From: Candidatus Babeliales bacterium
GTDB taxonomy: Bacteria > Babelota > Babeliae > Babelales > JABDEC01
DNA length: 32,785 nt
Direction: 5' to 3'
Assembly: GCA_031292305.1 (NCBI GenBank)
Contig: JARLHJ010000002.1
Coordinates: 1 to 32,785, forward strand
Shown here: piece after piece, positions 25,502 through 32,785 of the stretch
How the letters are laid out: each line of letters starts with the position of its first letter
How positions within the stretch are numbered: the first letter of the stretch is position 1
Notes under the pieces: model-generated
What the model saw: only the letters and a program-made list of their open reading frames with translations
The model's database searches: none
What the model was told of the DNA's origin: nothing
Program-made: the position numbers and the translations under genes

Positions 25502-26398
25502 CTGATTTTTTTAATTTTTCTTCAACTTTTATTTTCTATAGCGTTTATAATATTCAAGCTTTCTATGCCTTATGGCCCGCCATTCTTTTTGGTAGGGATG
25601 AGGCTGATTATTGCAGGTATTATTCTTTTATTAAGTCAACTATTTTTAAATAGAAAATCATTTGGGTTATTGAAAGATAATTGGCATTTAATATTATCAG
25701 CAGCAATATTTAATATCTATATTACAAATGCTTTTGAATTCTGGGCTTTAGGTTGTGTTACTGCAGCTAAGGCAAGCTTTATTTATAACTTCTCTCCATT
25801 TGTTTCGGCATTTTTTGGGTACTTACTTTTAAGCGAAACTATGACTTTTAAAAAATGGTTAGGATTAATTATAGGTATTGTTGGAATGCTACCAATATTA
25901 CTTACTGATTCATCTTATTGCGAAGTTGCAGGAAACCATTTTGGATTATTTTCTACAGCTGAATTAGCACTATTAATAGCAGCTGGTGCAACTTCATATG
26001 GTTGGATTTCTATTAAACAATTAATTCATAAAAAAAATGTACCTATAATATTAGCCAATGGTATATCTACTCTTATAGGTGGCTCTATAGCACTTACTCA
26101 ATCTGCTTTCGTAGAAACTTGGCCTTCATTTAATAATGCTTATTTATGGTTTTATATTTTTGCCGCAGTAATAGTTTCTCAATTATTGGCCTATAATTTT
26201 TATGCAAGTTTATTGCTAAAATATTCTGCTACCTTTATGACCTTTACGGGTTTTTCTATGCCTTTCTTTACAGCTTTATTAGGCTGGTTGTTTTTAGGCG
26301 AAACCGTTTCTTCTGCATTCTATATTTCTAACTTAATTGTCTTTATTGGACTTTGTGTATTTTATACCGAAGAAAAAGGAACTGCATCTAAGGTTTAA
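25502..26398 (+). CDS. EamA-family drug/metabolite transporter, probable CTG start
   Basis: Inner-membrane transporter of the DMT superfamily, substrate unknown. From the ATG at 25565 it would have 277 aa and lack the first helix. The frame is open back to 25478, and codons 25505-25564 encode exactly that helix (IFLIFLQLLFSIAFIIFKLS), joining the conserved K...PPFFLVGMR stretch. No ATG, GTG or TTG lies in that extension. AAGGA at 25491-25495 is 6 nt before a CTG at 25502, so CTG is the best start, giving 298 aa and ten helices, typical of the family. A 1-base error in the T-runs near 25506, hiding an ATG start at 25497, is the alternative. It follows ymdB by 29 nt. Confidence 0.75.
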   Translation: MIFLIFLQLLFSIAFIIFKLSMPYGPPFFLVGMRLIIAGIILLLSQLFLNRKSFGLLKDNWHLILSAAIFNIYITNAFEFWALGCVTAAKASFIYNFSPFVSAFFGYLLLSETMTFKKWLGLIIGIVGMLPILLTDSSYCEVAGNHFGLFSTAELALLIAAGATSYGWISIKQLIHKKNVPIILANGISTLIGGSIALTQSAFVETWPSFNNAYLWFYIFAAVIVSQLLAYNFYASLLLKYSATFMTFTGFSMPFFTALLGWLFLGETVSSAFYISNLIVFIGLCVFYTEEKGTASKV

Positions 26399-26621
26399 TT
26401 TTATTAAATGATTTTCTATAACATGATATCATTGGTTATAATAGAGATATCTTTCTAATTTATCCTAATTTTATTTAAATTTTATAAAATGCATTAATTT
26501 TTTTATTTTAAAGTTTTTTATTGAGATAAATATTTTTAAAAAAAATACTTGTTTTTACTATTTGTTTTATTGTAAATTAAAAAAAATTAATAGGGGAACA
26601 ATTAATTTAGGAGATCAACTA

Positions 26622-27071
26622 ATGATATTAAGTGCCGTTGATCAGGTAAATACAAAAAATATTCAGACACCTTTAATAGAAAATGATATATTATTTTTAC
26701 AAAATAAATTTTTAGAAACTGGGTTTTGCAATCTAAAAGTTAAAGATATAGAAACAGGCCGTCTAATAATTTCTAAAGTTATCAATTCATTAAATTATTT
26801 TAATGATATTGCAATATTAACTGTTTGTGAAAATTCTAACCAAAATTATTTTAACATTAAAAAAGCTTTAACTAATAATTATGATATTTCAAAAAATCAA
26901 TTCAATTTAATCAATTTTTTTCTTGATCAATTTTATTTTGATTTTTTAATAATTGAAGCAACAAAAGAATTGATGTCTAATAATTGGGCGCAAAATTTTG
27001 AACAACATATTTTAGATTTTAATTTTCACAAAACTATGCCAATAATTATTTTAACTTATGAAAATATATAA
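26622..27071 (+). CDS. Unknown protein, 149 aa
   Basis: The ATG at 26622 is chosen for AGGAGA (26609-26614) at 7-nt spacing; a TTG further upstream has none. The sequence alternates charged and hydrophobic stretches suggestive of an alpha/beta fold (ISKVINSLNYFNDIAILTVC, FDFLIIEATKEL, MPIIILTYENI at the end). There is no signal peptide or membrane helix, and I recognise no family. It is very rich in Asn and Ile, as expected in this AT-rich region. The upstream 220 bp contain no gene; TTATAAT near 26435 could be a -10. It is convergent with the toxin-antitoxin pair. Confidence 0.6.
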   Translation: MILSAVDQVNTKNIQTPLIENDILFLQNKFLETGFCNLKVKDIETGRLIISKVINSLNYFNDIAILTVCENSNQNYFNIKKALTNNYDISKNQFNLINFFLDQFYFDFLIIEATKELMSNNWAQNFEQHILDFNFHKTMPIIILTYENI

Positions 27072-27110
27072 ATATAATTTTTAGCCAGGTTTTGCAGAAA
27101 GCTTAGTCGG

Positions 27111-27380
27111 TCAAATAAATAAATTTATATGCGAACGTGTTCGTGCAAAAATTATTGCGTCGTTTGTTTTCTTGTAAACTATCAACCAATCGGGTTCTAT
27201 GTGGCATGTCCAATATTCTAAATTGTTAGTAATTTGTTTTTGATGTTTATATTTTTTTGGCAACTCTTTTTCTTCAATTAACAAATTCATAACAACATTT
27301 AATTTTTCTAAATTCTTATTATTTTTTTTTGCCGACTGAACATCTTGAATAAATTTAAAATGATAAACTCGATTCAACAT
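27111..27380 (-). CDS. YafQ-type mRNA interferase toxin
   Basis: 89 aa. RelE/YafQ toxins cut mRNA in the ribosomal A site. The core HIEPDWLIVYK and FARTRSHINLF closely match E. coli YafQ (HVEPDWILIYK, FERTGTHAALF). The known YafQ active-site residues have counterparts His60, Asp64, Trp65, His84 and Phe88; the His corresponding to His50 is one position off (YKHQ instead of YKDH), so activity is likely but not certain. The ATG is 2 nt after the antitoxin stop, so the pair is coupled. Its TGA stop is the only one among the genes here, a small sign of foreign origin. Confidence 0.85.
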   Translation of the reverse strand: MLNRVYHFKFIQDVQSAKKNNKNLEKLNVVMNLLIEEKELPKKYKHQKQITNNLEYWTCHIEPDWLIVYKKTNDAIIFARTRSHINLFI

Positions 27381-27382
27381 TT

Positions 27383-27646
27383 TTATAATCCTAATTTTTT
27401 AGTAATTATTTCGGCTTGTTTATCTCTAACAAGATTTTCTAAATTTTCTATTTCTTCTAAAACTTTTTGTGTTTCATTATTTGGTATGTGAGCACTTACT
27501 AAACATTCTATATCAATATAATCTAAAGCCTGTAAAAGTACGTCGCGCATACTTTTGCCTGTTAACGCTGCCATAGATTTTAATTTTCTATGTTCATCTG
27601 TTGGAATATCTAATGTTAAACGAGTTAGTTCTTTTTGTTTTTCCAT
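27383..27646 (-). CDS. Ribbon-helix-helix antitoxin of the YafQ-type toxin
   Basis: 87 aa. The N-terminal half (LTRLTLDIPTDEHRKLKSMA, then ALTGKSMRDVLLQALDYI) is a ribbon-helix-helix DNA-binding domain; the acidic C-terminal half (ETQKVLEEIENLENLV) is the expected toxin-neutralising helix. AAAGGG (complement of 27655-27660) sits 8 nt before the ATG. A perfect inverted repeat overlaps the promoter, fitting autorepression by the antitoxin or the complex. It is placed upstream of the toxin, the usual order. Whether it is nearer DinJ or another RHH antitoxin cannot be settled by eye. Confidence 0.8.
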   Translation of the reverse strand: MEKQKELTRLTLDIPTDEHRKLKSMAALTGKSMRDVLLQALDYIDIECLVSAHIPNNETQKVLEEIENLENLVRDKQAEIITKKLGL

Positions 27647-27673
27647 AATATTTACCCTTTCTTTTTATTTAGA

Positions 27674-27711
27674 TAAATATTTACATATTTCTGTGTTTGT
27701 GTAAATATTTA
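27674..27711 (-). promoter_or_regulatory. Toxin-antitoxin promoter with overlapping operator
   Basis: TAAATATTTACA (27674-27685) and TGTAAATATTTA (27700-27711) form a perfect 12-bp inverted repeat with a 14-nt spacer. On the minus strand one arm contains TTTACA (-35) and the other, 16 nt on, TAAATA (-10). A dimer pair bound to both arms would cover both boxes. A partial third copy (ATATTTAC, 27648-27655) overlaps the ribosome-binding site. Confidence 0.65.
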
Positions 27712-28164
27712 ACTATTATTTTTTTATAAATAATTAATTATTGATGCAAACAAGCTGTAGATCAACATTTTAAACCCATCTTTCAAGACATGCTCAAAAA
27801 TCCACAAAATTGAGCTATGTTGACTATTAGCATGTCGGGCGTTTTTTAACAAGCCAAGCCCAAAATTTGCAGCATTGTTTAATACGCATGATCAGATCGT
27901 AGTTTTCAAACTAGGGCAAATAGCCAACCGTGGTATTTGTAAAAAATTATATCTATTGCAGCCTGAAATGAAAATATGGCCGAAATATTGAAATGCTTAT
28001 AAAAATTTTAAGAATGCATGTGAGCTTGTTTATAAAAAATAGTAAAAAAAGATCACAAAATAATGAAGCAAAATTGATCGGAGATGGACCAGGGAAAAAA
28101 CCTTATGTCTGATAATGTATATTATGTTAAAAATCGGGGAGCTCTGGCTAAAAGGGAAATTTGA

Positions 28165-28248
28165 ATGTTTTTAAGTGAGCTTGGCAAGAAGAAGCTCTTG
28201 TTGTTTTTGATAAGAATGTTTGAAAAATTATTAACATTTTTGTCCTAA
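28165..28248 (+). pseudogene. 27-codon frame, possible gene remnant
   Basis: ATG at 28165 with AAGGG about 8 nt upstream, encoding MFLSELGKKKLLLFLIRMF and eight more residues to a TAA. The start MFLSEL resembles the opening of TerB-like proteins (MFL-x-EL-x(3)-K-x-LFL), so this may be the 5' stub of a decayed gene; it is too short to prove either that or a real small protein. Confidence 0.2.
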
Positions 28249-28379
28249 AATCTTTAATATTATTTCATCTATATTAGGGATAACATATATGAGGGTAAGT
28301 TGTCAAATTAATTTTAAATATTATTTTAAAATCTAAAATTAATGTTTATTAGATAGTGTTTTTGTTCAAGAATATTTAA

Positions 28380-28445
28380 AATAAAGCCAACTTGCGTACG
28401 AGCTTTATTAAAAACTCCTTTCTGTAGGCTATTTTTAATAAAGCT
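28380..28445. repeat. Two mutually exclusive hairpins
   Basis: AGCTTTATTAAAAA (28401-28414) pairs perfectly with TTTTTAATAAAGCT (28432-28445) over a 17-nt loop. Part of the left arm can instead pair with AATAAAGC at 28380-28387. On the minus strand the structure lies about 70 nt past the stop of the gene ending at 28513 and could be its terminator. Confidence 0.6.
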
Positions 28446-28512
28446 ATGTATAATTGCTCTTAAAGTTGATTAAGCTAAAAATATAATTAATTTTACAATC
28501 AGAAATAACAGA

Positions 28513-29649
28513 TTAAACGATAAAGTTGAAATTTTGTAAATTTATTTTATCAAATTCTGGGTTGGTTACTTTATTTCCATAATAGATTTTATCGCCTGCT
28601 CTGATTGAAGAAAAACATATTTCTGTATTTAAAGATGCAGTCTCTTTTTTTATTTCTTTATTTTTTAAATTATACGAGTATAAATCAATAGTTAATTTTT
28701 CTTCATTATCTGAATGTGAATAATAAATTTTGTCATTGTATATTTTTGGCATGAATGGTAAAATTGATTCGTAAAGTCTTTCATCGCTTTTACCAAAAAT
28801 ATATTTAATTGGAAGATTAAAAGTTGTTAATTCTTTTGTTTGCCAATTATTGCTAACTTCTTGTTTATAAAATTTATATAAAGTAAAAAAAATAAGTCGA
28901 TCAGTTTTTTCTATCAATGCCGGATGCTCTATAAAAATACCTTCATTTTCATTTATCATTTTTAAAAAACAGATAGGTGTATTTCCAAACTCCATTAAGA
29001 CTTCTTTATCTTGTTCTGTTAAAAATTTAACTTCTTGTTTTATGCAACTTGGACAATTAATTTTTATAATTTTATAATGTGATTTTTTAGTTTTGTATCT
29101 TTCGTCTGCGGATCTTTCAATAAAAAACAATTTACCATTTATTACTTGCGGGTATAAAAAATCAGAATTAATTTTTGGATTTATATCTTGTTGGCTAATG
29201 GTAAGTAGTTTATTTTCATTGCAAGTGTTAACAAAAAAAATATTAAATCGGCTTCCATTTTTAGCACTAAAATAGAAATTTTCATTATCGACCCAATTGA
29301 TTGTAGATATATTGTAAATTGGTTCAGATAAATTAATTGTTTTAATTTTTTCTAAACCAAAGTACTTTATTCTTATTTTGCCTCTATCTATAAAGCTAAA
29401 GCCATTACTATCCGGCAATAGTGTCAAATTTCCAGGTAGGCAGTTAGGCAATAAATCTGGTTTTAACGTCTGGTTTTTGATATCCCAGCTACAAAATTCT
29501 ATTTTTTCTAATGATTTTTGATGTATGTAATAAATCAAATTGTTGTGATAGCTTATTGGATAAACAAATTCAGTCGTTGCCAGTGTTGCCTGCGAGCACA
29601 AAATCATCTTATTTATTAAAATAAGCCCAATTAAAATTAATTTAATCAT
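28513..29649 (-). CDS. Exported protein, probable TolB-like beta-propeller
   Basis: 378 aa with a signal peptide MIKLILIGLILINKMILCSQA. The mature part is all-beta in appearance, with loosely repeated units of a hydrophobic strand, a turn and an aromatic strand (NLIYYIHQKSLEKIEFCSWDI, NFYFSAKNGSRFNIFFVN, GKLFFIERSADERYK, DKIYYSHSDNEEKLTIDLYSY, DKIYYGNKV). This I-Y-Y/F-x-S pattern is typical of TolB or DUF5050-type propellers. There is no enzyme motif. GAAGGT precedes the ATG. It stands alone and is divergent from the exported gene at 29854. The fold assignment is inference from pattern. Confidence 0.6.
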   Translation of the reverse strand: MIKLILIGLILINKMILCSQATLATTEFVYPISYHNNLIYYIHQKSLEKIEFCSWDIKNQTLKPDLLPNCLPGNLTLLPDSNGFSFIDRGKIRIKYFGLEKIKTINLSEPIYNISTINWVDNENFYFSAKNGSRFNIFFVNTCNENKLLTISQQDINPKINSDFLYPQVINGKLFFIERSADERYKTKKSHYKIIKINCPSCIKQEVKFLTEQDKEVLMEFGNTPICFLKMINENEGIFIEHPALIEKTDRLIFFTLYKFYKQEVSNNWQTKELTTFNLPIKYIFGKSDERLYESILPFMPKIYNDKIYYSHSDNEEKLTIDLYSYNLKNKEIKKETASLNTEICFSSIRAGDKIYYGNKVTNPEFDKINLQNFNFIV

Positions 29650-29778
29650 ATCTACCTTCTTTAAATTTAAGAATAATTTTAAATTAACACTTTAATTGAT
29701 TCTTGCAAATCACTAATTACTAAAATTAAATCACAGATTGAATAGAACGCAGACATTATTTCAGAAATTCGTTGCATT

Positions 29779-29807
29779 TTGTGATTTAAGTGTGTTATTT
29801 TTATAAA
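29779..29807 (+). promoter_or_regulatory. Promoter of exported protein cluster
   Basis: TTGTGA at 29779-29784, exactly 17 nt, and TATAAA at 29802-29807. The start is expected near 29814, giving a leader of about 40 nt that ends in GAGGGG (29843-29848), 5 nt before the ATG. Confidence 0.55.
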
Positions 29808-29853
29808 GAAATAGCTTGTAGTGGGCTAAAAAGTAGTTATTTGAGGGGTTTTT

Positions 29854-31068
29854 ATGTTTAAAAATACTAAAAGTTGTTTAATTTTAACAATTTTAATGGC
29901 TTTTGCCATCAAAATAGATGCAGACTCTATAGTTGCAGCATTATGGGGCGGTTTTGCTGATGTAACCACATCGGTTAATAATCTGGTTTATAATAATGCC
30001 CAAGGTGTACCCCAAGGCAATATTGCAATTTATTCAATAGATCCAAATACAGGTGTTTGGTACTTTTTTAAAGATTCAGCAAAGTCTTGTAGTGCAAATA
30101 CAGATTGCCCTATTGCTGATAACCCTTATCCAACACTTAATAATCAACGATGTGTCAATGGAACATGTAAGGGTATTGGCGATCCATGCCCTGCTGCTCA
30201 AAAATTTTTGAAAATTTTTTATAATGGTGATACGTCATTTACAACTTATGCAGATAATGGCGGTAATGGTGGTATAATTTCATCACTTTCATCTCCAGGT
30301 GCTGGTATTAACTTATCAAAAAAAATGTTTGCTGCATTTTATGGTTCAACTCAAGACGTAACTAATTTAGTTACAGCGGGACAGCAATTTGCAAGTCAAA
30401 ATCTTATTAACAACGGTGCTCTCACCGCTGATGGTGGCCCTATTAAATCTATAGGTTGTAGTCCAAACAGATTAGCTGTACTATATCAATCAGATATTCA
30501 GTCTGGTCGATTCTTTAATACCGCAAATATATTTACCCCTGATGCAAATGGCAATATACAAGTGCCAGCATCTAGTCAATTAACTATAGGGGCCCAACAA
30601 CAAGCCATTATGGGCCAACAACAAGCTAATCAAGCTGCCATACAAGGTGCTACGAATGCAGATATTACTATAAGCAATAAACAACTGGAAACTCAAACTA
30701 ATATAGTTGATCAAGCTGCAATTAAAGCGGCGCCAGCGGCATTAGATCAGGCAGGTATTGCAGGAACTTCTAAAACAGCAGCAATTAAGAACGTAGCTGA
30801 AAACTTAGATGTTTCTGTAGAAAAAATTGAAAAAGCTATTTCATTAGCACCAACAAAGCCTATCGCAAAAAAAGGTTGCAAATTGGGTTCCAGTCCAGTA
30901 GCTGGATTAAATGGTGTATTATGTAGCGCATCTAATGTAAAAAGCGCTACATGGAATGGAAAAAAAACTAATAATTGTAAAGTGGTTTTAAAAAATCCAG
31001 CAGTTACAAAAACAATAACTACTACTAAGGCATTATGTACTAAAGCCAAGGTTTTAGGAAATAGATAA
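29854..31068 (+). CDS. Exported protein with two A-L-W-G/D-V-T modules
   Basis: 404 aa, with a signal peptide MFKNTKSCLILTILMAFAIKIDA. The mature N terminus has ALWGGFADVT (29-38), a Cys-rich loop with six Cys, and GDPCPAAQKFLKIFY (from 109). A second, shorter copy begins AAFYGSTQDVT (160-170) and continues to PNRLAVLYQ. The order A-x-Y/W-G...D-V-T...GDP...K-x-L-x-I-x-Y recalls small beta-sandwich domains in eukaryotic and bacterial surface proteins (DUF3395 or galactose-lectin-like), a resemblance from memory. The C-terminal half is Ala/Gln/Lys-rich. The next gene encodes a relative. Extracellular binding is likely but the ligand is unknown. Confidence 0.65.
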   Translation: MFKNTKSCLILTILMAFAIKIDADSIVAALWGGFADVTTSVNNLVYNNAQGVPQGNIAIYSIDPNTGVWYFFKDSAKSCSANTDCPIADNPYPTLNNQRCVNGTCKGIGDPCPAAQKFLKIFYNGDTSFTTYADNGGNGGIISSLSSPGAGINLSKKMFAAFYGSTQDVTNLVTAGQQFASQNLINNGALTADGGPIKSIGCSPNRLAVLYQSDIQSGRFFNTANIFTPDANGNIQVPASSQLTIGAQQQAIMGQQQANQAAIQGATNADITISNKQLETQTNIVDQAAIKAAPAALDQAGIAGTSKTAAIKNVAENLDVSVEKIEKAISLAPTKPIAKKGCKLGSSPVAGLNGVLCSASNVKSATWNGKKTNNCKVVLKNPAVTKTITTTKALCTKAKVLGNR

Positions 31069-31122
31069 ATGTGTGAATGAGAATAAGAGTATGGTTTTTA
31101 ATTTCAAAAAAAGGAGAGAGTT

Positions 31123-32217
31123 ATGAAAAAAGGTTTAATGTTAGTAATTTTATTATCAGCATTTACAATAAAAGTAGATGCTTCTGAGCCAAAAATTGCT
31201 TTATGGGGTGCTTATAATGATGTGACAAGTAATATAAACCAAAATCAGGGTCAGCCATATACCCCAGTTAATACATTAGTATATTTACCTACAGGAACTT
31301 CTAAGCTTTTATCTTCTGAGCAAGGTCAAACCGTTACTATTTCAACACCAGTAATATTCGCCTTAGATGGTCGATTCTCTAATCAAAACGGATCTTACGA
31401 CATTAGTTCTTTGGTAAATAAATACTTACCTGGTTCATTGGTTCCAGAAAATGGTGGAGCAAGCGGTGCATTAAATAATCCTGATCCTGCACCTTATACT
31501 GGTAAAAAGCTAGCTATTCTGTTTCAAAATGATACCAGTTTATTAGCATCAAATCAAAATGGTGATACTGCGCCTACGCTATGGAAAGACATAAATGGTA
31601 ACACAGGAACTGACTATGGTGTAATTATACCAACTCCAACAGCCGCACCGGTTGTAGCAGCACCAACAACTCAAGCATTAGTAACTCAATCTTCAGCGCA
31701 AACGCCTGATGCTCAACCAGAAGTTGTAGCGGCAGAAAAAGACGCTACAGTTGCAGAAAAAGAAGCTGTAGTAGCACAAAACGAAGCTCAATCTGCGCCT
31801 AGCCAAACACCGACTGAAAATAATGTTTCATCAAATATTATTGACACTACAAATGCAGTTTCTAATACAAGTAATGCTGTTAATAGCGCAGCAACTCTTG
31901 CAAATGATGCAGATTTACCTGCTTCTGATGCACAACCTCTAAATCAAGCAATTACAGCTGCGCAAACAGTAATAGCAACATCTAAGCCTCAGTTAGCTCA
32001 GGCAAAAGTAGCTTTAACTGCAGCAAAAACACCTGCAGCAGTAAAAGCCGTTCATGTTACAGTTGCTAAAGTAAAAGCATCTGTTACAGCAGCTAAAGCA
32101 AAATTAGCAAAAGCAGCAGCTAAAGCTAAAAAAGCAAAAGCAGCAGCTAAAGCTAAAAAAGCGGCAGCAGCTAAAAAAGCGGCGGCAGCTAAAAAAGCTA
32201 AACCTGCTAAAAAATAG
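31123..32217 (+). CDS. Exported A-L-W-G/D-V-T protein with histone H1-like tail
   Basis: 364 aa; signal peptide MKKGLMLVILLSAFTIKVDA. ALWGAYNDVT at residues 26-35 matches the upstream gene, and a second copy runs from IFALDGRFSNQNGSYDISSLV (79-98) to DPAPYTGKKLAILFQ (121-135). Residues 165-260 are Ala/Gln/Glu/Thr-rich, and from about 300 the protein is almost only Ala and Lys (AKAKKAKAAAKAKKAAAAKK), like histone H1 or bacterial H1-like DNA-binding tails. AGGAGA before the ATG is the ribosome-binding site. An H1-like tail on a protein with an export signal is unusual; surface or nucleic-acid binding is possible. Confidence 0.65.
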   Translation: MKKGLMLVILLSAFTIKVDASEPKIALWGAYNDVTSNINQNQGQPYTPVNTLVYLPTGTSKLLSSEQGQTVTISTPVIFALDGRFSNQNGSYDISSLVNKYLPGSLVPENGGASGALNNPDPAPYTGKKLAILFQNDTSLLASNQNGDTAPTLWKDINGNTGTDYGVIIPTPTAAPVVAAPTTQALVTQSSAQTPDAQPEVVAAEKDATVAEKEAVVAQNEAQSAPSQTPTENNVSSNIIDTTNAVSNTSNAVNSAATLANDADLPASDAQPLNQAITAAQTVIATSKPQLAQAKVALTAAKTPAAVKAVHVTVAKVKASVTAAKAKLAKAAAKAKKAKAAAKAKKAAAAKKAAAAKKAKPAKK

Positions 32218-32239
32218 ATTATAAAAGGAGATTTTTATA

Positions 32240-32785
32240 GTGAAAAAATATTTAAAAAAAATCTTTGCCTTATTGGCAACCTGTCTTTCAATAAATATAA
32301 CTGCCGGTCATGGACCGGCAGTATCTTCGACAGGCCAACTTATTACTGCACCTACTGCTCTTATTTGTAATTCACCTGCGGTATTAGACCCTACGCCAAC
32401 ACCTGGCGCATCGCTAGGTACTTGCGTTTGTCCATCAAATCAAATTTATTTAGGCGGTGGTGGCGATGGTAGCGGCGGCAGTTGTGGTTGTAGCATTGGA
32501 CAAATTTTATTATCAGATGGTACTTGCGCTTGTCCAATAGCTGGGCAAAGCTTAATAAATGGTGTATGTGCATGTCCAGAAGGCTTAAGTATAGAAACCG
32601 TTGGAGGTGGATGCGCTTGCCCAATAACTGGACAAAGCTTAGTAAATGGGGTTTGTGCTTGTCCTCAAGGTCAAACTTTAGTTAACAATGTATGTGCTTG
32701 TCCGACGACTCAAGTATTGGTCAATGGCGTATGCTCTTGCCCAGAAGGTCAAACCTTAGTTAATAATGTATGCCAAACAATAGTA
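32240..32785 (+). CDS. Exported Cys-rich repeat protein, 3'-truncated by window edge
   Basis: The frame opens at GTG 32240 (AAGGAG at 32225-32230, 9-nt spacing) and runs to the last base; no ATG is available. The 182 visible residues have a signal peptide (MKKYLKKIFALLATCLSINITA), a Gly-rich segment, then six or more repeats of 13-15 residues with the form CxCPxGQxLVNNV (CACPQGQTLVNNV, CACPTTQVLVNGV, CSCPEGQTLVNNV). The regular Cys spacing suggests a disulfide-bonded extracellular rod, like EGF-type or metallothionein-like Cys repeats in appearance only. It is the third exported protein in a row and probably cotranscribed, being 22 nt after the previous stop. Confidence 0.75.
   Translation, partial: MKKYLKKIFALLATCLSINITAGHGPAVSSTGQLITAPTALICNSPAVLDPTPTPGASLGTCVCPSNQIYLGGGGDGSGGSCGCSIGQILLSDGTCACPIAGQSLINGVCACPEGLSIETVGGGCACPITGQSLVNGVCACPQGQTLVNNVCACPTTQVLVNGVCSCPEGQTLVNNVCQTIV

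Larger units (their letters stand above)
27712..28512. other. 800-bp region without a convincing gene
   Basis: No long frame is open on either strand, yet the first half is less AT-rich than true spacers here (for example around 27780-27960), as in a decayed gene or insertion sequence. Short minus-strand translations near 27830-27900 are interrupted by several stops, and I could not match them to a transposase or other family. The right part contains one 27-codon frame with a ribosome-binding site (28165) and a pair of alternative hairpins (28380-28445). Confidence 0.5.

Noticed and set aside
27741-27960. Transposase remnant
   Set aside because: Translations on the minus strand (for example ENYDLIMRIKQCCKFWAWLV) are broken by stops, and I could not tie them to a known transposase motif; no terminal inverted repeats were found.
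32400-32785. Short tandem DNA repeat array or minus-strand gene at the right edge
   Set aside because: The repeats follow codon phase of the plus-strand Cys-rich protein; the minus-strand frame is a shadow without start signals or family match.

Overview
The window is AT-rich bacterial DNA, roughly 30% GC by eye, using the standard code with TAA as the dominant stop. Short housekeeping operons alternate with many Sec-exported proteins built from eukaryote-like repeats: leucine-rich repeats behind a SKP1/BTB-like module, double WD40 propellers, pentapeptide repeats and Cys-rich repeats. This mix, with recA, infC, rpmI and rplT followed by zapA, rny and ymdB, fits an intracellular bacterium of the Candidatus Dependentiae (TM6, Babela-like) type. 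That placement is inference from gene content; no rRNA gene is present to confirm it.

Layout. 1-5793 (+): four tandem paralogues of exported SKP1-like/LRR proteins; the first is cut by the left edge and adjacent genes overlap by 8 nt or lie 1 nt apart. 5891-9097 (-): dnaK with a near-consensus promoter, then an exported pentapeptide-repeat protein. 9098-9698: a gene-free stretch with short inverted and direct repeats. 9699-13725 (-): a two-gene operon of exported 14-blade WD40 proteins. 13820-15199 (-): a polytopic flippase-like protein, apparently on a leaderless mRNA. 15409-15942 (+): a CarD/CdnL-type transcription factor whose ribosome-binding site lies in a hairpin. 15974-16366 (-): a small exported unknown, divergent from the next operon.

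16474-26398 (+) is the housekeeping block: miaA, a SPOR-like membrane protein, a PpiD/SurA-type chaperone, recA, infC (TTG start), rpmI and rplT. A zapB-like/zapA pair follows with its own promoter and a strong terminator, then rny, ymdB and an EamA transporter that seems to start at CTG. It joins tRNA modification, envelope folding, recombination, translation, division and mRNA decay.

26622-32785 is accessory: an unknown small protein, a YafQ-type toxin with its RHH antitoxin (-) and an operator over its promoter, about 800 bp without a convincing gene, an exported propeller-like protein (-), and then at least three consecutive exported proteins (+). Two of those share an A-L-W-G...D-V-T module, one ends in a histone H1-like Lys/Ala tail, and the last is a Cys-rich repeat protein cut by the right edge.

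The strongest candidates for something new are the SKP1-like/LRR cluster, the A-L-W-G/D-V-T exported family with its H1-like tail, the hairpin over the carD ribosome-binding site, and the palindromic insert in miaA.
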